Source of the DNA: Acanthococcus lagerstroemiae
Taxonomy: Eukaryota; Arthropoda; Insecta; Hemiptera; Eriococcidae
Assembly: GCA_031841125.1 (NCBI GenBank)
Contig: JAJSSI010000040.1
Coordinates: 30,566-94,565, forward strand
Length of the DNA: 64,000 nt
Direction: 5' to 3'
Part shown: piece after piece, positions 37,619-50,453 of the stretch
Layout: each line of letters begins with the position of its first letter
Numbering within the stretch: position 1 is the first letter of the stretch
Notes under the pieces: model-generated
Told to the model about the DNA's origin: nothing
Databases searched by the model: none
Seen by the model: only the letters and a program-made list of their open reading frames with translations
Made by a program: the position numbers and the translations under genes

Positions 37619-40600
37619 GGTCGCCGCCAAATTTCAACCACGAATTCGAACTCAGCGTGAAAAATTGAGTATGAAACACTCATTAATTCGAAATTTTTGA
37701 TTTTCTCAAATTTTGAAAATTTCTCCATACTATACATCATGTCTTTTTTGGGGCGAAAAAATTTTCGGAGAGCTACGGCGTCGGTGCTGGGGCTAGTTAC
37801 TCAATTTTTCGAGACGAATTCGAATCCGTTGTCAAAATTGAGCTACAGTCATTTCTTGACCCAAATTGATCAATTTTTCCATTTTTTTTAGTGTATCTCG
37901 GGAACGGAGGGTCGCCGCCAAATTTCAACCACGAATTCGAACTCAGCGTGAAAAATTGAGTATGAAACACTCATTAATTCGAAATTTTTGATTTTCTCAA
38001 ATTTTGAAAATTTCTCCATACTATACATCATGTCTTTTTTGGGGCGAAAAAATTTTCGGAGAGCTACGGCGTCGGTGCTGGGGCTAGTTACTCAATTTTT
38101 CGAGACGAATTCGAATCCGTTGTCAAAATTGAGCTACAGTCATTTCTTGACCCAAATTGATCAATTTTTCCATTTTTTTTTAGTGTATCTCGGGAACGGA
38201 GGGTCGCCGCCAAATTTCAACCACGAATTCGAACTCAGCGTGAAAAATTGAGTATGAAACACTCATTAATTCGAAATTTTTGATTTTCTCAAATTTTGAA
38301 AATTTCTCCATACTATACATCATGTCTTTTTTGGGGCGAAAAAATTTTCGGAGAGCTACGGCGTCGGTGCTGGGGCTAGTTACTCAATTTTTCGAGACGA
38401 ATTCGAATCCGTTGTCAAAATTGAGCTACAGTCATTTCTTGACCCAAATTGATCAATTTTTCCATTTTTTTCGAGTGTATCTCGGGAACGGAGGGTCGCC
38501 GCCAAATTTCAACCACGAATTCGAACTCAGCGTGAAAAATTGAGTATGAAACACTCATTAATTCGAAATTTTTGATTTTCTCAAATTTTGAAAATTTCTC
38601 CATACTATACATCATGTCTTTTTTGGGGCGAAAAAATTTTCGGAGAGCTACGGCGTCGGTGCTGGGGCTAGTTACTCAATTTTTCGAGACGAATTCGAAT
38701 CCGTTGTCAAAATTGAGCTACAGTCATTTCTTGACCCAAATTGATCAATTTTTCCATTTTTTTTTAGTGTATCTCGGGAACGGAGGGTCGCCGCCAAATT
38801 TCAACCACGAATTCGAACTCAGCGTGAAAAATTGAGTATGAAACACTCATTAATTCGAAATTTTTGATTTTCTCAAATTTTGAAAATTTCTCCATACTAT
38901 ACATCATGTCTTTTTTGGGGCGAAAAAATTTTCGGAGAGCTACGGCGTCGGTGCTGGGGCTAGTTACTCAATTTTTCGAGACGAATTCGAATCCGTTGTC
39001 AAAATTGAGCTACAGTCATTTCTTGACCCAAATTGATCAATTTTTCCATTTTTTTTTAGTGTATCTCGGGAACGGAGGGTCGCCGCCAAATTTCAACCAC
39101 GAATTCGAACTCAGCGTGAAAAATTGAGTATGAAACACTCATTAATTCGAAATTTTTGATTTTCTCAAATTTTGAAAATTTCTCCATACTATACATCATG
39201 TCTTTTTTGGGGCGAAAAAATTTTCGGAGAGCTACGGCGTCGGTGCTGGGGCTAGTTACTCAATTTTTCGAGACGAATTCGAATCCGTTGTCAAAATTGA
39301 GCTACAGTCATTTCTTGACCCAAATTGATCAATTTTTCCATTTTTTTTTAGTGTATCTCGGAACGGAGGGTCGCCGCCAAATTTCAACCACGAATTCGAA
39401 CTCAGCGTGAAAAATTGAGTATGAAACACTCATTAATTCGAAATTTTTGATTTTCTCAAATTTTGAAAATTTCTCCATACTATACATCATGTCTTTTTTG
39501 GGGCGAAAAAATTTTCGGAGAGCTACGGCGTCGGTGCTGGGGCTAGTTACTCAATTTTTCGAGACGAATTCGAATCCGTTGTCAAAATTGAGCTACAGTC
39601 ATTTCTTGACCCAAATTGATCAATTTTTCCATTTTTTTTTAGTGTATCTCGGGAACGGAGGGTCGCCGCCAAATTTCAACCACGAATTCGAACTCAGCGT
39701 GAAAAATTGAGTATGAAACACTCATTAATTCGAAATTTTTGATTTTCTCAAATTTTGAAAATTTCTCCATACTATACATCATGTCTTTTTTGGGGCGAAA
39801 AAATTTTCGGAGAGCTACGGCGTCGGTGCTGGGGCTAGTTACTCAATTTTTCGAGACGAATTCGAATCCGTTGTCAAAATTGAGCTACAGTCATTTCTTG
39901 ACCCAAATTGATCAATTTTTCCATTTTTTTTAGTGTATCTCGGGAACGGAGGGTCGCCGCCAAATTTCAACCACGAATTCGAACTCAGCGTGAAAAATTG
40001 AGTATGAAACACTCATTAATTCGAAATTTTTGATTTTCTCAAATTTTGAAAATTTCTCCATACTATACATCATGTCTTTTTTGGGGCGAAAAAATTTTCG
40101 GAGAGCTACGGCGTCGGTGCTGGGGCTAGTTACTCAATTTTTCGAGACGAATTCGAATCCGTTGTCAAAATTGAGCTACAGTCATTTCTTGACCCAAATT
40201 GATCAATTTTTCCATTTTTTTTTAGTGTATCTCGGGAACGGAGGGTCGCCGCCAAATTTCAACCACGAATTCGAACTCAGCGTGAAAAATTGAGTATGAA
40301 ACACTCATTAATTCGAAATTTTTGATTTTCTCAAATTTTGAAAATTTCTCCATACTATACATCATGTCTTTTTTGGGGCGAAAAAATTTTCGGAGAGCTA
40401 CGGCGTCGGTGCTGGGGCTAGTTACTCAATTTTTCGAGACGAATTCGAATCCGTTGTCAAAATTGAGCTACAGTCATTTCTTGACCCAATTTGATCAATT
40501 TTTCCATTTTTTTCGAGTGTATCTCGGGAACGGAGGGTCGCCGCCAAATTTCAACCACGAATTCGAACTCAGCGTGAAAAATTGAGTATGAAACACTCAT

Positions 40601-40827
40601 TAATTCGAAATTTTTGATTTTCTCAAATTTTGAAAATTTCTCCATACTATACATCATGTCTTTTTTGGGGCGAAAAAATTTTCGGAGAGCTACGGCGTCG
40701 GTGCTGGGGCTAGTTACTCAATTTTTCGAGACGAATTCGAATCCGTTGTCAAAATTGAGCTACAGTCATTTCTTGACCCAAATTGATCAATTTTTCCATT
40801 TTTTTTTAGTGTATCTCGGGAACGGAG

Positions 40828-41118
40828 GGTCGCCGCCAAATTTCAACCACGAATTCGAACTCAGCGTGAAAAATTGAGTATGAAACACTCATTAATTCGA
40901 AATTTTTGATTTTCTCAAATTTTGAAAATTTCTCCATACTATACATCATGTCTTTTTTGGGGCGAAAAAATTTTCGGAGAGCTACGGCGTCGGTGCTGGG
41001 GCTAGTTACTCAATTTTTCGAGACGAATTCGAATCCGTTGTCAAAATTGAGCTACAGTCATTTCTTGACCCAAATTGATCAATTTTTCCATTTTTTTTGA
41101 GTGTATCTCGGAACGGAG
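40828..41118. repeat. Unit with T8-GAG junction and GG loss
   Basis: The cassette reads cca, eight T, then GAGTGTATCTCGGAACGG. It combines the B tract with the GAG of type A and a G deletion, so the C of TCGAG has become T. It is a recombinant or a point-mutated B cassette. Confidence 0.75.
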
Positions 41119-44100
41119 GGTCGCCGCCAAATTTCAACCACGAATTCGAACTCAGCGTGAAAAATTGAGTATGAAACACTCATTAATTCGAAATTTTTGA
41201 TTTTCTCAAATTTTGAAAATTTCTCCATACTATACATCATGTCTTTTTTGGGGCGAAAAAATTTTCGGAGAGCTACGGCGTCGGTGCTGGGGCTAGTTAC
41301 TCAATTTTTCGAGACGAATTCGAATCCGTTGTCAAAATTGAGCTACAGTCATTTCTTGACCCAAATTGATCAATTTTTCCATTTTTTTTTAGTGTATCTC
41401 GGGAACGGAGGGTCGCCGCCAAATTTCAACCACGAATTCGAACTCAGCGTGAAAAATTGAGTATGAAACACTCATTAATTCGAAATTTTTGATTTTCTCA
41501 AATTTTGAAAATTTCTCCATACTATACATCATGTCTTTTTTGGGGCGAAAAAATTTTCGGAGAGCTACGGCGTCGGTGCTGGGGCTAGTTACTCAATTTT
41601 TCGAGACGAATTCGAATCCGTTGTCAAAATTGAGCTACAGTCATTTCTTGACCCAAATTGATCAATTTTTCCATTTTTTTTAGTGTATCTCGGGAACGGA
41701 GGGTCGCCGCCAAATTTCAACCACGAATTCGAACTCAGCGTGAAAAATTGAGTATGAAACACTCATTAATTCGAAATTTTTGATTTTCTCAAATTTTGAA
41801 AATTTCTCCATACTATACATCATGTCTTTTTTGGGGCGAAAAAATTTTCGGAGAGCTACGGCGTCGGTGCTGGGGCTAGTTACTCAATTTTTCGAGACGA
41901 ATTCGAATCCGTTGTCAAAATTGAGCTACAGTCATTTCTTGACCCAAATTGATCAATTTTTCCATTTTTTTTTAGTGTATCTCGGGAACGGAGGGTCGCC
42001 GCCAAATTTCAACCACGAATTCGAACTCAGCGTGAAAAATTGAGTATGAAACACTCATTAATTCGAAATTTTTGATTTTCTCAAATTTTGAAAATTTCTC
42101 CATACTATACATCATGTCTTTTTTGGGGCGAAAAAATTTTCGGAGAGCTACGGCGTCGGTGCTGGGGCTAGTTACTCAATTTTTCGAGACGAATTCGAAT
42201 CCGTTGTCAAAATTGAGCTACAGTCATTTCTTGACCCAAATTGATCAATTTTTCCATTTTTTTTAGTGTATCTCGGAACGGAGGGTCGCCGCCAAATTTC
42301 AACCACGAATTCGAACTCAGCGTGAAAAATTGAGTATGAAACACTCATTAATTCGAAATTTTTGATTTTCTCAAATTTTGAAAATTTCTCCATACTATAC
42401 ATCATGTCTTTTTTGGGGCGAAAAAATTTTCGGAGAGCTACGGCGTCGGTGCTGGGGCTAGTTACTCAATTTTTCGAGACGAATTCGAATCCGTTGTCAA
42501 AATTGAGCTACAGTCATTTCTTGACCCAAATTGATCAATTTTTCCATTTTTTTTTAGTGTATCTCGGGAACGGAGGGTCGCCGCCAAATTTCAACCACGA
42601 ATTCGAACTCAGCGTGAAAAATTGAGTATGAAACACTCATTAATTCGAAATTTTTGATTTTCTCAAATTTTGAAAATTTCTCCATACTATACATCATGTC
42701 TTTTTTGGGGCGAAAAAATTTTCGGAGAGCTACGGCGTCGGTGCTGGGGCTAGTTACTCAATTTTTCGAGACGAATTCGAATCCGTTGTCAAAATTGAGC
42801 TACAGTCATTTCTTGACCCAAATTGATCAATTTTTCCATTTTTTTTTAGTGTATCTCGGGAACGGAGGGTCGCCGCCAAATTTCAACCACGAATTCGAAC
42901 TCAGCGTGAAAAATTGAGTATGAAACACTCATTAATTCGAAATTTTTGATTTTCTCAAATTTTGAAAATTTCTCCATACTATACATCATGTCTTTTTTGG
43001 GGCGAAAAAATTTTCGGAGAGCTACGGCGTCGGTGCTGGGGCTAGTTACTCAATTTTTCGAGACGAATTCGAATCCGTTGTCAAAATTGAGCTACAGTCA
43101 TTTCTTGACCCAAATTGATCAATTTTTCCATTTTTTTTTAGTGTATCTCGGGAACGGAGGGTCGCCGCCAAATTTCAACCACGAATTCGAACTCAGCGTG
43201 AAAAATTGAGTATGAAACACTCATTAATTCGAAATTTTTGATTTTCTCAAATTTTGAAAATTTCTCCATACTATACATCATGTCTTTTTTGGGGCGAAAA
43301 AATTTTCGGAGAGCTACGGCGTCGGTGCTGGGGCTAGTTACTCAATTTTTCGAGACGAATTCGAATCCGTTGTCAAAATTGAGCTACAGTCATTTCTTGA
43401 CCCAAATTGATCAATTTTTCCATTTTTTTTAGTGTATCTCGGGAACGGAGGGTCGCCGCCAAATTTCAACCACGAATTCGAACTCAGCGTGAAAAATTGA
43501 GTATGAAACACTCATTAATTCGAAATTTTTGATTTTCTCAAATTTTGAAAATTTCTCCATACTATACATCATGTCTTTTTTGGGGCGAAAAAATTTTCGG
43601 AGAGCTACGGCGTCGGTGCTGGGGCTAGTTACTCAATTTTTCGAGACGAATTCGAATCCGTTGTCAAAATTGAGCTACAGTCATTTCTTGACCCAAATTG
43701 ATCAATTTTTCCATTTTTTTTTAGTGTATCTCGGGAACGGAGGGTCGCCGCCAAATTTCAACCACGAATTCGAACTCAGCGTGAAAAATTGAGTATGAAA
43801 CACTCATTAATTCGAAATTTTTGATTTTCTCAAATTTTGAAAATTTCTCCATACTATACATCATGTCTTTTTTGGGGCGAAAAAATTTTCGGAGAGCTAC
43901 GGCGTCGGTGCTGGGGCTAGTTACTCAATTTTTCGAGACGAATTCGAATCCGTTGTCAAAATTGAGCTACAGTCATTTCTTGACCCAAATTGATCAATTT
44001 TTCCATTTTTTTTTAGTGTATCTCGGGAACGGAGGGTCGCCGCCAAATTTCAACCACGAATTCGAACTCAGCGTGAAAAATTGAGTATGAAACACTCATT

Positions 44101-47100
44101 AATTCGAAATTTTTGATTTTCTCAAATTTTGAAAATTTCTCCATACTATACATCATGTCTTTTTTGGGGCGAAAAAATTTTCGGAGAGCTACGGCGTCGG
44201 TGCTGGGGCTAGTTACTCAATTTTTCGAGACGAATTCGAATCCGTTGTCAAAATTGAGCTACAGTCATTTCTTGACCCAAATTGATCAATTTTTCCATTT
44301 TTTTTTAGTGTATCTCGGGAACGGAGGGTCGCCGCCAAATTTCAACCACGAATTCGAACTCAGCGTGAAAAATTGAGTATGAAACACTCATTAATTCGAA
44401 ATTTTTGATTTTCTCAAATTTTGAAAATTTCTCCATACTATACATCATGTCTTTTTTGGGGCGAAAAAATTTTCGGAGAGCTACGGCGTCGGTGCTGGGG
44501 CTAGTTACTCAATTTTTCGAGACGAATTCGAATCCGTTGTCAAAATTGAGCTACAGTCATTTCTTGACCCAAATTGATCAATTTTTCCATTTTTTTTTAG
44601 TGTATCTCGGGAACGGAGGGTCGCCGCCAAATTTCAACCACGAATTCGAACTCAGCGTGAAAAATTGAGTATGAAACACTCATTAATTCGAAATTTTTGA
44701 TTTTCTCAAATTTTGAAAATTTCTCCATACTATACATCATGTCTTTTTTGGGGCGAAAAAATTTTCGGAGAGCTACGGCGTCGGTGCTGGGGCTAGTTAC
44801 TCAATTTTTCGAGACGAATTCGAATCCGTTGTCAAAATTGAGCTACAGTCATTTCTTGACCCAAATTGATCAATTTTTCCATTTTTTTCGAGTGTATCTC
44901 GGGAACGGAGGGTCGCCGCCAAATTTCAACCACGAATTCGAACTCAGCGTGAAAAATTGAGTATGAAACACTCATTAATTCGAAATTTTTGATTTTCTCA
45001 AATTTTGAAAATTTCTCCATACTATACATCATGTCTTTTTTGGGGCGAAAAAATTTTCGGAGAGCTACGGCGTCGGTGCTGGGGCTAGTTACTCAATTTT
45101 TCGAGACGAATTCGAATCCGTTGTCAAAATTGAGCTACAGTCATTTCTTGACCCAAATTGATCAATTTTTCCATTTTTTTTTAGTGTATCTCGGGAACGG
45201 AGGGTCGCCGCCAAATTTCAACCACGAATTCGAACTCAGCGTGAAAAATTGAGTATGAAACACTCATTAATTCGAAATTTTTGATTTTCTCAAATTTTGA
45301 AAATTTCTCCATACTATACATCATGTCTTTTTTGGGGCGAAAAAATTTTCGGAGAGCTACGGCGTCGGTGCTGGGGCTAGTTACTCAATTTTTCGAGACG
45401 AATTCGAATCCGTTGTCAAAATTGAGCTACAGTCATTTCTTGACCCAAATTGATCAATTTTTCCATTTTTTTTTAGTGTATCTCGGGAACGGAGGGTCGC
45501 CGCCAAATTTCAACCACGAATTCGAACTCAGCGTGAAAAATTGAGTATGAAACACTCATTAATTCGAAATTTTTGATTTTCTCAAATTTTGAAAATTTCT
45601 CCATACTATACATCATGTCTTTTTTGGGGCGAAAAAATTTTCGGAGAGCTACGGCGTCGGTGCTGGGGCTAGTTACTCAATTTTTCGAGACGAATTCGAA
45701 TCCGTTGTCAAAATTGAGCTACAGTCATTTCTTGACCCAAATTGATCAATTTTTCCATTTTTTTTTAGTGTATCTCGGGAACGGAGGGTCGCCGCCAAAT
45801 TTCAACCACGAATTCGAACTCAGCGTGAAAAATTGAGTATGAAACACTCATTAATTCGAAATTTTTGATTTTCTCAAATTTTGAAAATTTCTCCATACTA
45901 TACATCATGTCTTTTTTGGGGCGAAAAAATTTTCGGAGAGCTACGGCGTCGGTGCTGGGGCTAGTTACTCAATTTTTCGAGACGAATTCGAATCCGTTGT
46001 CAAAATTGAGCTACAGTCATTTCTTGACCCAAATTGATCAATTTTTCCATTTTTTTTTAGTGTATCTCGGAACGGAGGGTCGCCGCCAAATTTCAACCAC
46101 GAATTCGAACTCAGCGTGAAAAATTGAGTATGAAACACTCATTAATTCGAAATTTTTGATTTTCTCAAATTTTGAAAATTTCTCCATACTATACATCATG
46201 TCTTTTTTGGGGCGAAAAAATTTTCGGAGAGCTACGGCGTCGGTGCTGGGGCTAGTTACTCAATTTTTCGAGACGAATTCGAATCCGTTGTCAAAATTGA
46301 GCTACAGTCATTTCTTGACCCAAATTGATCAATTTTTCCATTTTTTTCGAGTGTATCTCGGGAACGGAGGGTCGCCGCCAAATTTCAACCACGAATTCGA
46401 ACTCAGCGTGAAAAATTGAGTATGAAACACTCATTAATTCGAAATTTTTGATTTTCTCAAATTTTGAAAATTTCTCCATACTATACATCATGTCTTTTTT
46501 GGGGCGAAAAAATTTTCGGAGAGCTACGGCGTCGGTGCTGGGGCTAGTTACTCAATTTTTCGAGACGAATTCGAATCCGTTGTCAAAATTGAGCTACAGT
46601 CATTTCTTGACCCAAATTGATCAATTTTTCCATTTTTTTTTAGTGTATCTCGGGAACGGAGGGTCGCCGCCAAATTTCAACCACGAATTCGAACTCAGCG
46701 TGAAAAATTGAGTATGAAACACTCATTAATTCGAAATTTTTGATTTTCTCAAATTTTGAAAATTTCTCCATACTATACATCATGTCTTTTTTGGGGCGAA
46801 AAAATTTTCGGAGAGCTACGGCGTCGGTGCTGGGGCTAGTTACTCAATTTTTCGAGACGAATTCGAATCCGTTGTCAAAATTGAGCTACAGTCATTTCCT
46901 GACCCAATTTGATCAATTTTTCCAACTTTTTCGAGTGTATCTCGGAACGGAGGGTCGCCGCCAAATTTCAACCACGAATTCGAACTCAGCGTGAAAAATT
47001 GAGTATGAAACACTCATTAATTCGAAATTTTTGATTTTCTCAAATTTTGAAAATTTCTCCATACTATACATCATGTCTTTTTTGGGGCGAAAAAATTTTC

Positions 47101-50100
47101 GGAGAGCTACGGCGTCGGTGCTGGGGCTAGTTACTCAATTTTTCGAGACGAATTCGAATCCGTTGTCAAAATTGAGCTACAGTCATTTCTTGACCCAAAT
47201 TGATCAATTTTTCCATCTTTTTCGAGTGTATCTCGGAACGGAGGGTCGCCGCCAAATTTCAACCACGAATTCGAACTCAGCGTGAAAAATTGAGTATGAA
47301 ACACTCATTAATTCGAAATTTTTGATTTTCTCAAATTTTGAAAATTTCTCCATACTATACATCATGTCTTTTTTGGGGCGAAAAAATTTTCGGAGAGCTA
47401 CGGCGTCGGTGCTGGGGCTAGTTACTCAATTTTTCGAGACGAATTCGAATCCGTTGTCAAAATTGAGCTACAGTCATTTCTTGACCCAAATTGATCAATT
47501 TTTCCATTTTTTTTTAGTGTATCTCGGGAACGGAGGGTCGCCGCCAAATTTCAACCACGAATTCGAACTCAGCGTGAAAAATTGAGTATGAAACACTCAT
47601 TAATTCGAAATTTTTGATTTTCTCAAATTTTGAAAATTTCTCCATACTATACATCATGTCTTTTTTGGGGCGAAAAAATTTTCGGAGAGCTACGGCGTCG
47701 GTGCTGGGGCTAGTTACTCAATTTTTCGAGACGAATTCGAATCCGTTGTCAAAATTGAGCTACAGTCATTTCTTGACCCAAATTGATCAATTTTTCCATT
47801 TTTTTTAGTGTATCTCGGGAACGGAGGGTCGCCGCCAAATTTCAACCACGAATTCGAACTCAGCGTGAAAAATTGAGTATGAAACACTCATTAATTCGAA
47901 ATTTTTGATTTTCTCAAATTTTGAAAATTTCTCCATACTATACATCATGTCTTTTTTGGGGCGAAAAAATTTTCGGAGAGCTACGGCGTCGGTGCTGGGG
48001 CTAGTTACTCAATTTTTCGAGACGAATTCGAATCCGTTGTCAAAATTGAGCTACAGTCATTTCTTGACCCAATTTGATCAATTTTTCCATTTTTTTCGAG
48101 TGTATCTCAGGAACGGAGGGTCGCCGCCAAATTTCAACCACGAATTCGAACTCAGCGTGAAAAATTGAGTATGAAACACTCATTAATTCGAAATTTTTGA
48201 TTTTCTCAAATTTTGAAAATTTCTCCATACTATACATCATGTCTTTTTTGGGGCGAAAAAATTTTCGGAGAGCTACGGCGTCGGTGCTGGGGCTAGTTAC
48301 TCAATTTTTCGAGACGAATTCGAATCCGTTGTCAAAATTGAGCTACAGTCATTTCTTGACCCAAATTGATCAATTTTTCCATTTTTTTTAGTGTATCTCG
48401 GGAACGGAGGGTCGCCGCCAAATTTCAACCACGAATTCGAACTCAGCGTGAAAAATTGAGTATGAAACACTCATTAATTCGAAATTTTTGATTTTCTCAA
48501 ATTTTGAAAATTTCTCCATACTATACATCATGTCTTTTTTGGGGCGAAAAAATTTTCGGAGAGCTACGGCGTCGGTGCTGGGGCTAGTTACTCAATTTTT
48601 CGAGACGAATTCGAATCCGTTGTCAAAATTGAGCTACAGTCATTTCTTGACCCAAATTGATCAATTTTTCCATTTTTTTTTAGTGTATCTCGGGAACGGA
48701 GGGTCGCCGCCAAATTTCAACCACGAATTCGAACTCAGCGTGAAAAATTGAGTATGAAACACTCATTAATTCGAAATTTTTGATTTTCTCAAATTTTGAA
48801 AATTTCTCCATACTATACATCATGTCTTTTTTGGGGCGAAAAAATTTTCGGAGAGCTACGGCGTCGGTGCTGGGGCTAGTTACTCAATTTTTCGAGACGA
48901 ATTCGAATCCGTTGTCAAAATTGAGCTACAGTCATTTCTTGACCCAAATTGATCAATTTTTCCATTTTTTTTTAGTGTATCTCGGGAACGGAGGGTCGCC
49001 GCCAAATTTCAACCACGAATTCGAACTCAGCGTGAAAAATTGAGTATGAAACACTCATTAATTCGAAATTTTTGATTTTCTCAAATTTTGAAAATTTCTC
49101 CATACTATACATCATGTCTTTTTTGGGGCGAAAAAATTTTCGGAGAGCTACGGCGTCGGTGCTGGGGCTAGTTACTCAATTTTTCGAGACGAATTCGAAT
49201 CCGTTGTCAAAATTGAGCTACAGTCATTTCTTGACCCAAATTGATCAATTTTTCCATTTTTTTCGAGTGTATCTCGGGAACGGAGGGTCGCCGCCAAATT
49301 TCAACCACGAATTCGAACTCAGCGTGAAAAATTGAGTATGAAACACTCATTAATTCGAAATTTTTGATTTTCTCAAATTTTGAAAATTTCTCCATACTAT
49401 ACATCATGTCTTTTTTGGGGCGAAAAAATTTTCGGAGAGCTACGGCGTCGGTGCTGGGGCTAGTTACTCAATTTTTCGAGACGAATTCGAATCCGTTGTC
49501 AAAATTGAGCTACAGTCATTTCTTGACCCAATTTGATCAATTTTTCCATTTTTTTTTAGTGTATCTCAGGAACGGAGGGTCGCCGCCAAATTTCAACCAC
49601 GAATTCGAACTCAGCGTGAAAAATTGAGTATGAAACACTCATTAATTCGAAATTTTTGATTTTCTCAAATTTTGAAAATTTCTCCATACTATACATCATG
49701 TCTTTTTTGGGGCGAAAAAATTTTCGGAGAGCTACGGCGTCGGTGCTGGGGCTAGTTACTCAATTTTTCGAGACGAATTCGAATCCGTTGTCAAAATTGA
49801 GCTACAGTCATTTCTTGACCCAATTTGATCAATTTTTCCATTTTTTTCGAGTGTATCTCAGGAACGGAGGGTCGCCGCCAAATTTCAACCACGAATTCGA
49901 ACTCAGCGTGAAAAATTGAGTATGAAACACTCATTAATTCGAAATTTTTGATTTTCTCAAATTTTGAAAATTTCTCCATACTATACATCATGTCTTTTTT
50001 GGGGCGAAAAAATTTTCGGAGAGCTACGGCGTCGGTGCTGGGGCTAGTTACTCAATTTTTCGAGACGAATTCGAATCCGTTGTCAAAATTGAGCTACAGT

Positions 50101-50161
50101 CATTTCTTGACCCAAATTGATCAATTTTTCCATCTTTTTCGAGTGTATCTCAGGAACGGAG

Positions 50162-50453
50162 GGTCGCCGCCAAATTTCAACCACGAATTCGAACTCAGCG
50201 TGAAAAATTGAGTATGAAACACTCATTAATTCGAAATTTTTGATTTTCTCAAATTTTGAAAATTTCTCCATACTATACATCATGTCTTTTTTGGGGCGAA
50301 AAAATTTTCGGAGAGCTACGGCGTCGGTGCTGGGGCTAGTTACTCCAATTTTCGAGACGAATTCGAATCCGTTGTCAAAATTGAGCTACAGTCATTTCTT
50401 GACCCAAATTGATCAATTTTTCCATTTTTTTTTAGTGTATCTCGGGAACGGAG
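50162..50453. repeat. ACTCC core variant unit in the right block
   Basis: It repeats the offset 181-192 variant of the unit at 28003 (actccaattttc), here with an intact B cassette, 22 kb away. A further copy with a T8 tract is at 55121-55411. Confidence 0.8.

Larger units (their letters stand above)
26543..46661. repeat. Central block: 69 units, almost pure type B cassette
   Basis: From the unit at 26543 onward almost every cassette has T238, A247, T256, a T9 tract at 264-272 followed by AG, and G283. The preceding unit (26252-26542) is still type A with one missing T, so the switch is abrupt. Exceptions are few: T247 is kept in the units at 27127, 27711 and 40244, and TCGAG replaces TTTAG in the units at 38202, 40244, 44619 and 46078. 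Length changes are frequent: T9 to T8, GGG to GG at 283-285, or both (290-bp units starting 29462, 32960, 35580 and 41994). These fall in homopolymers. Confidence 0.93.
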
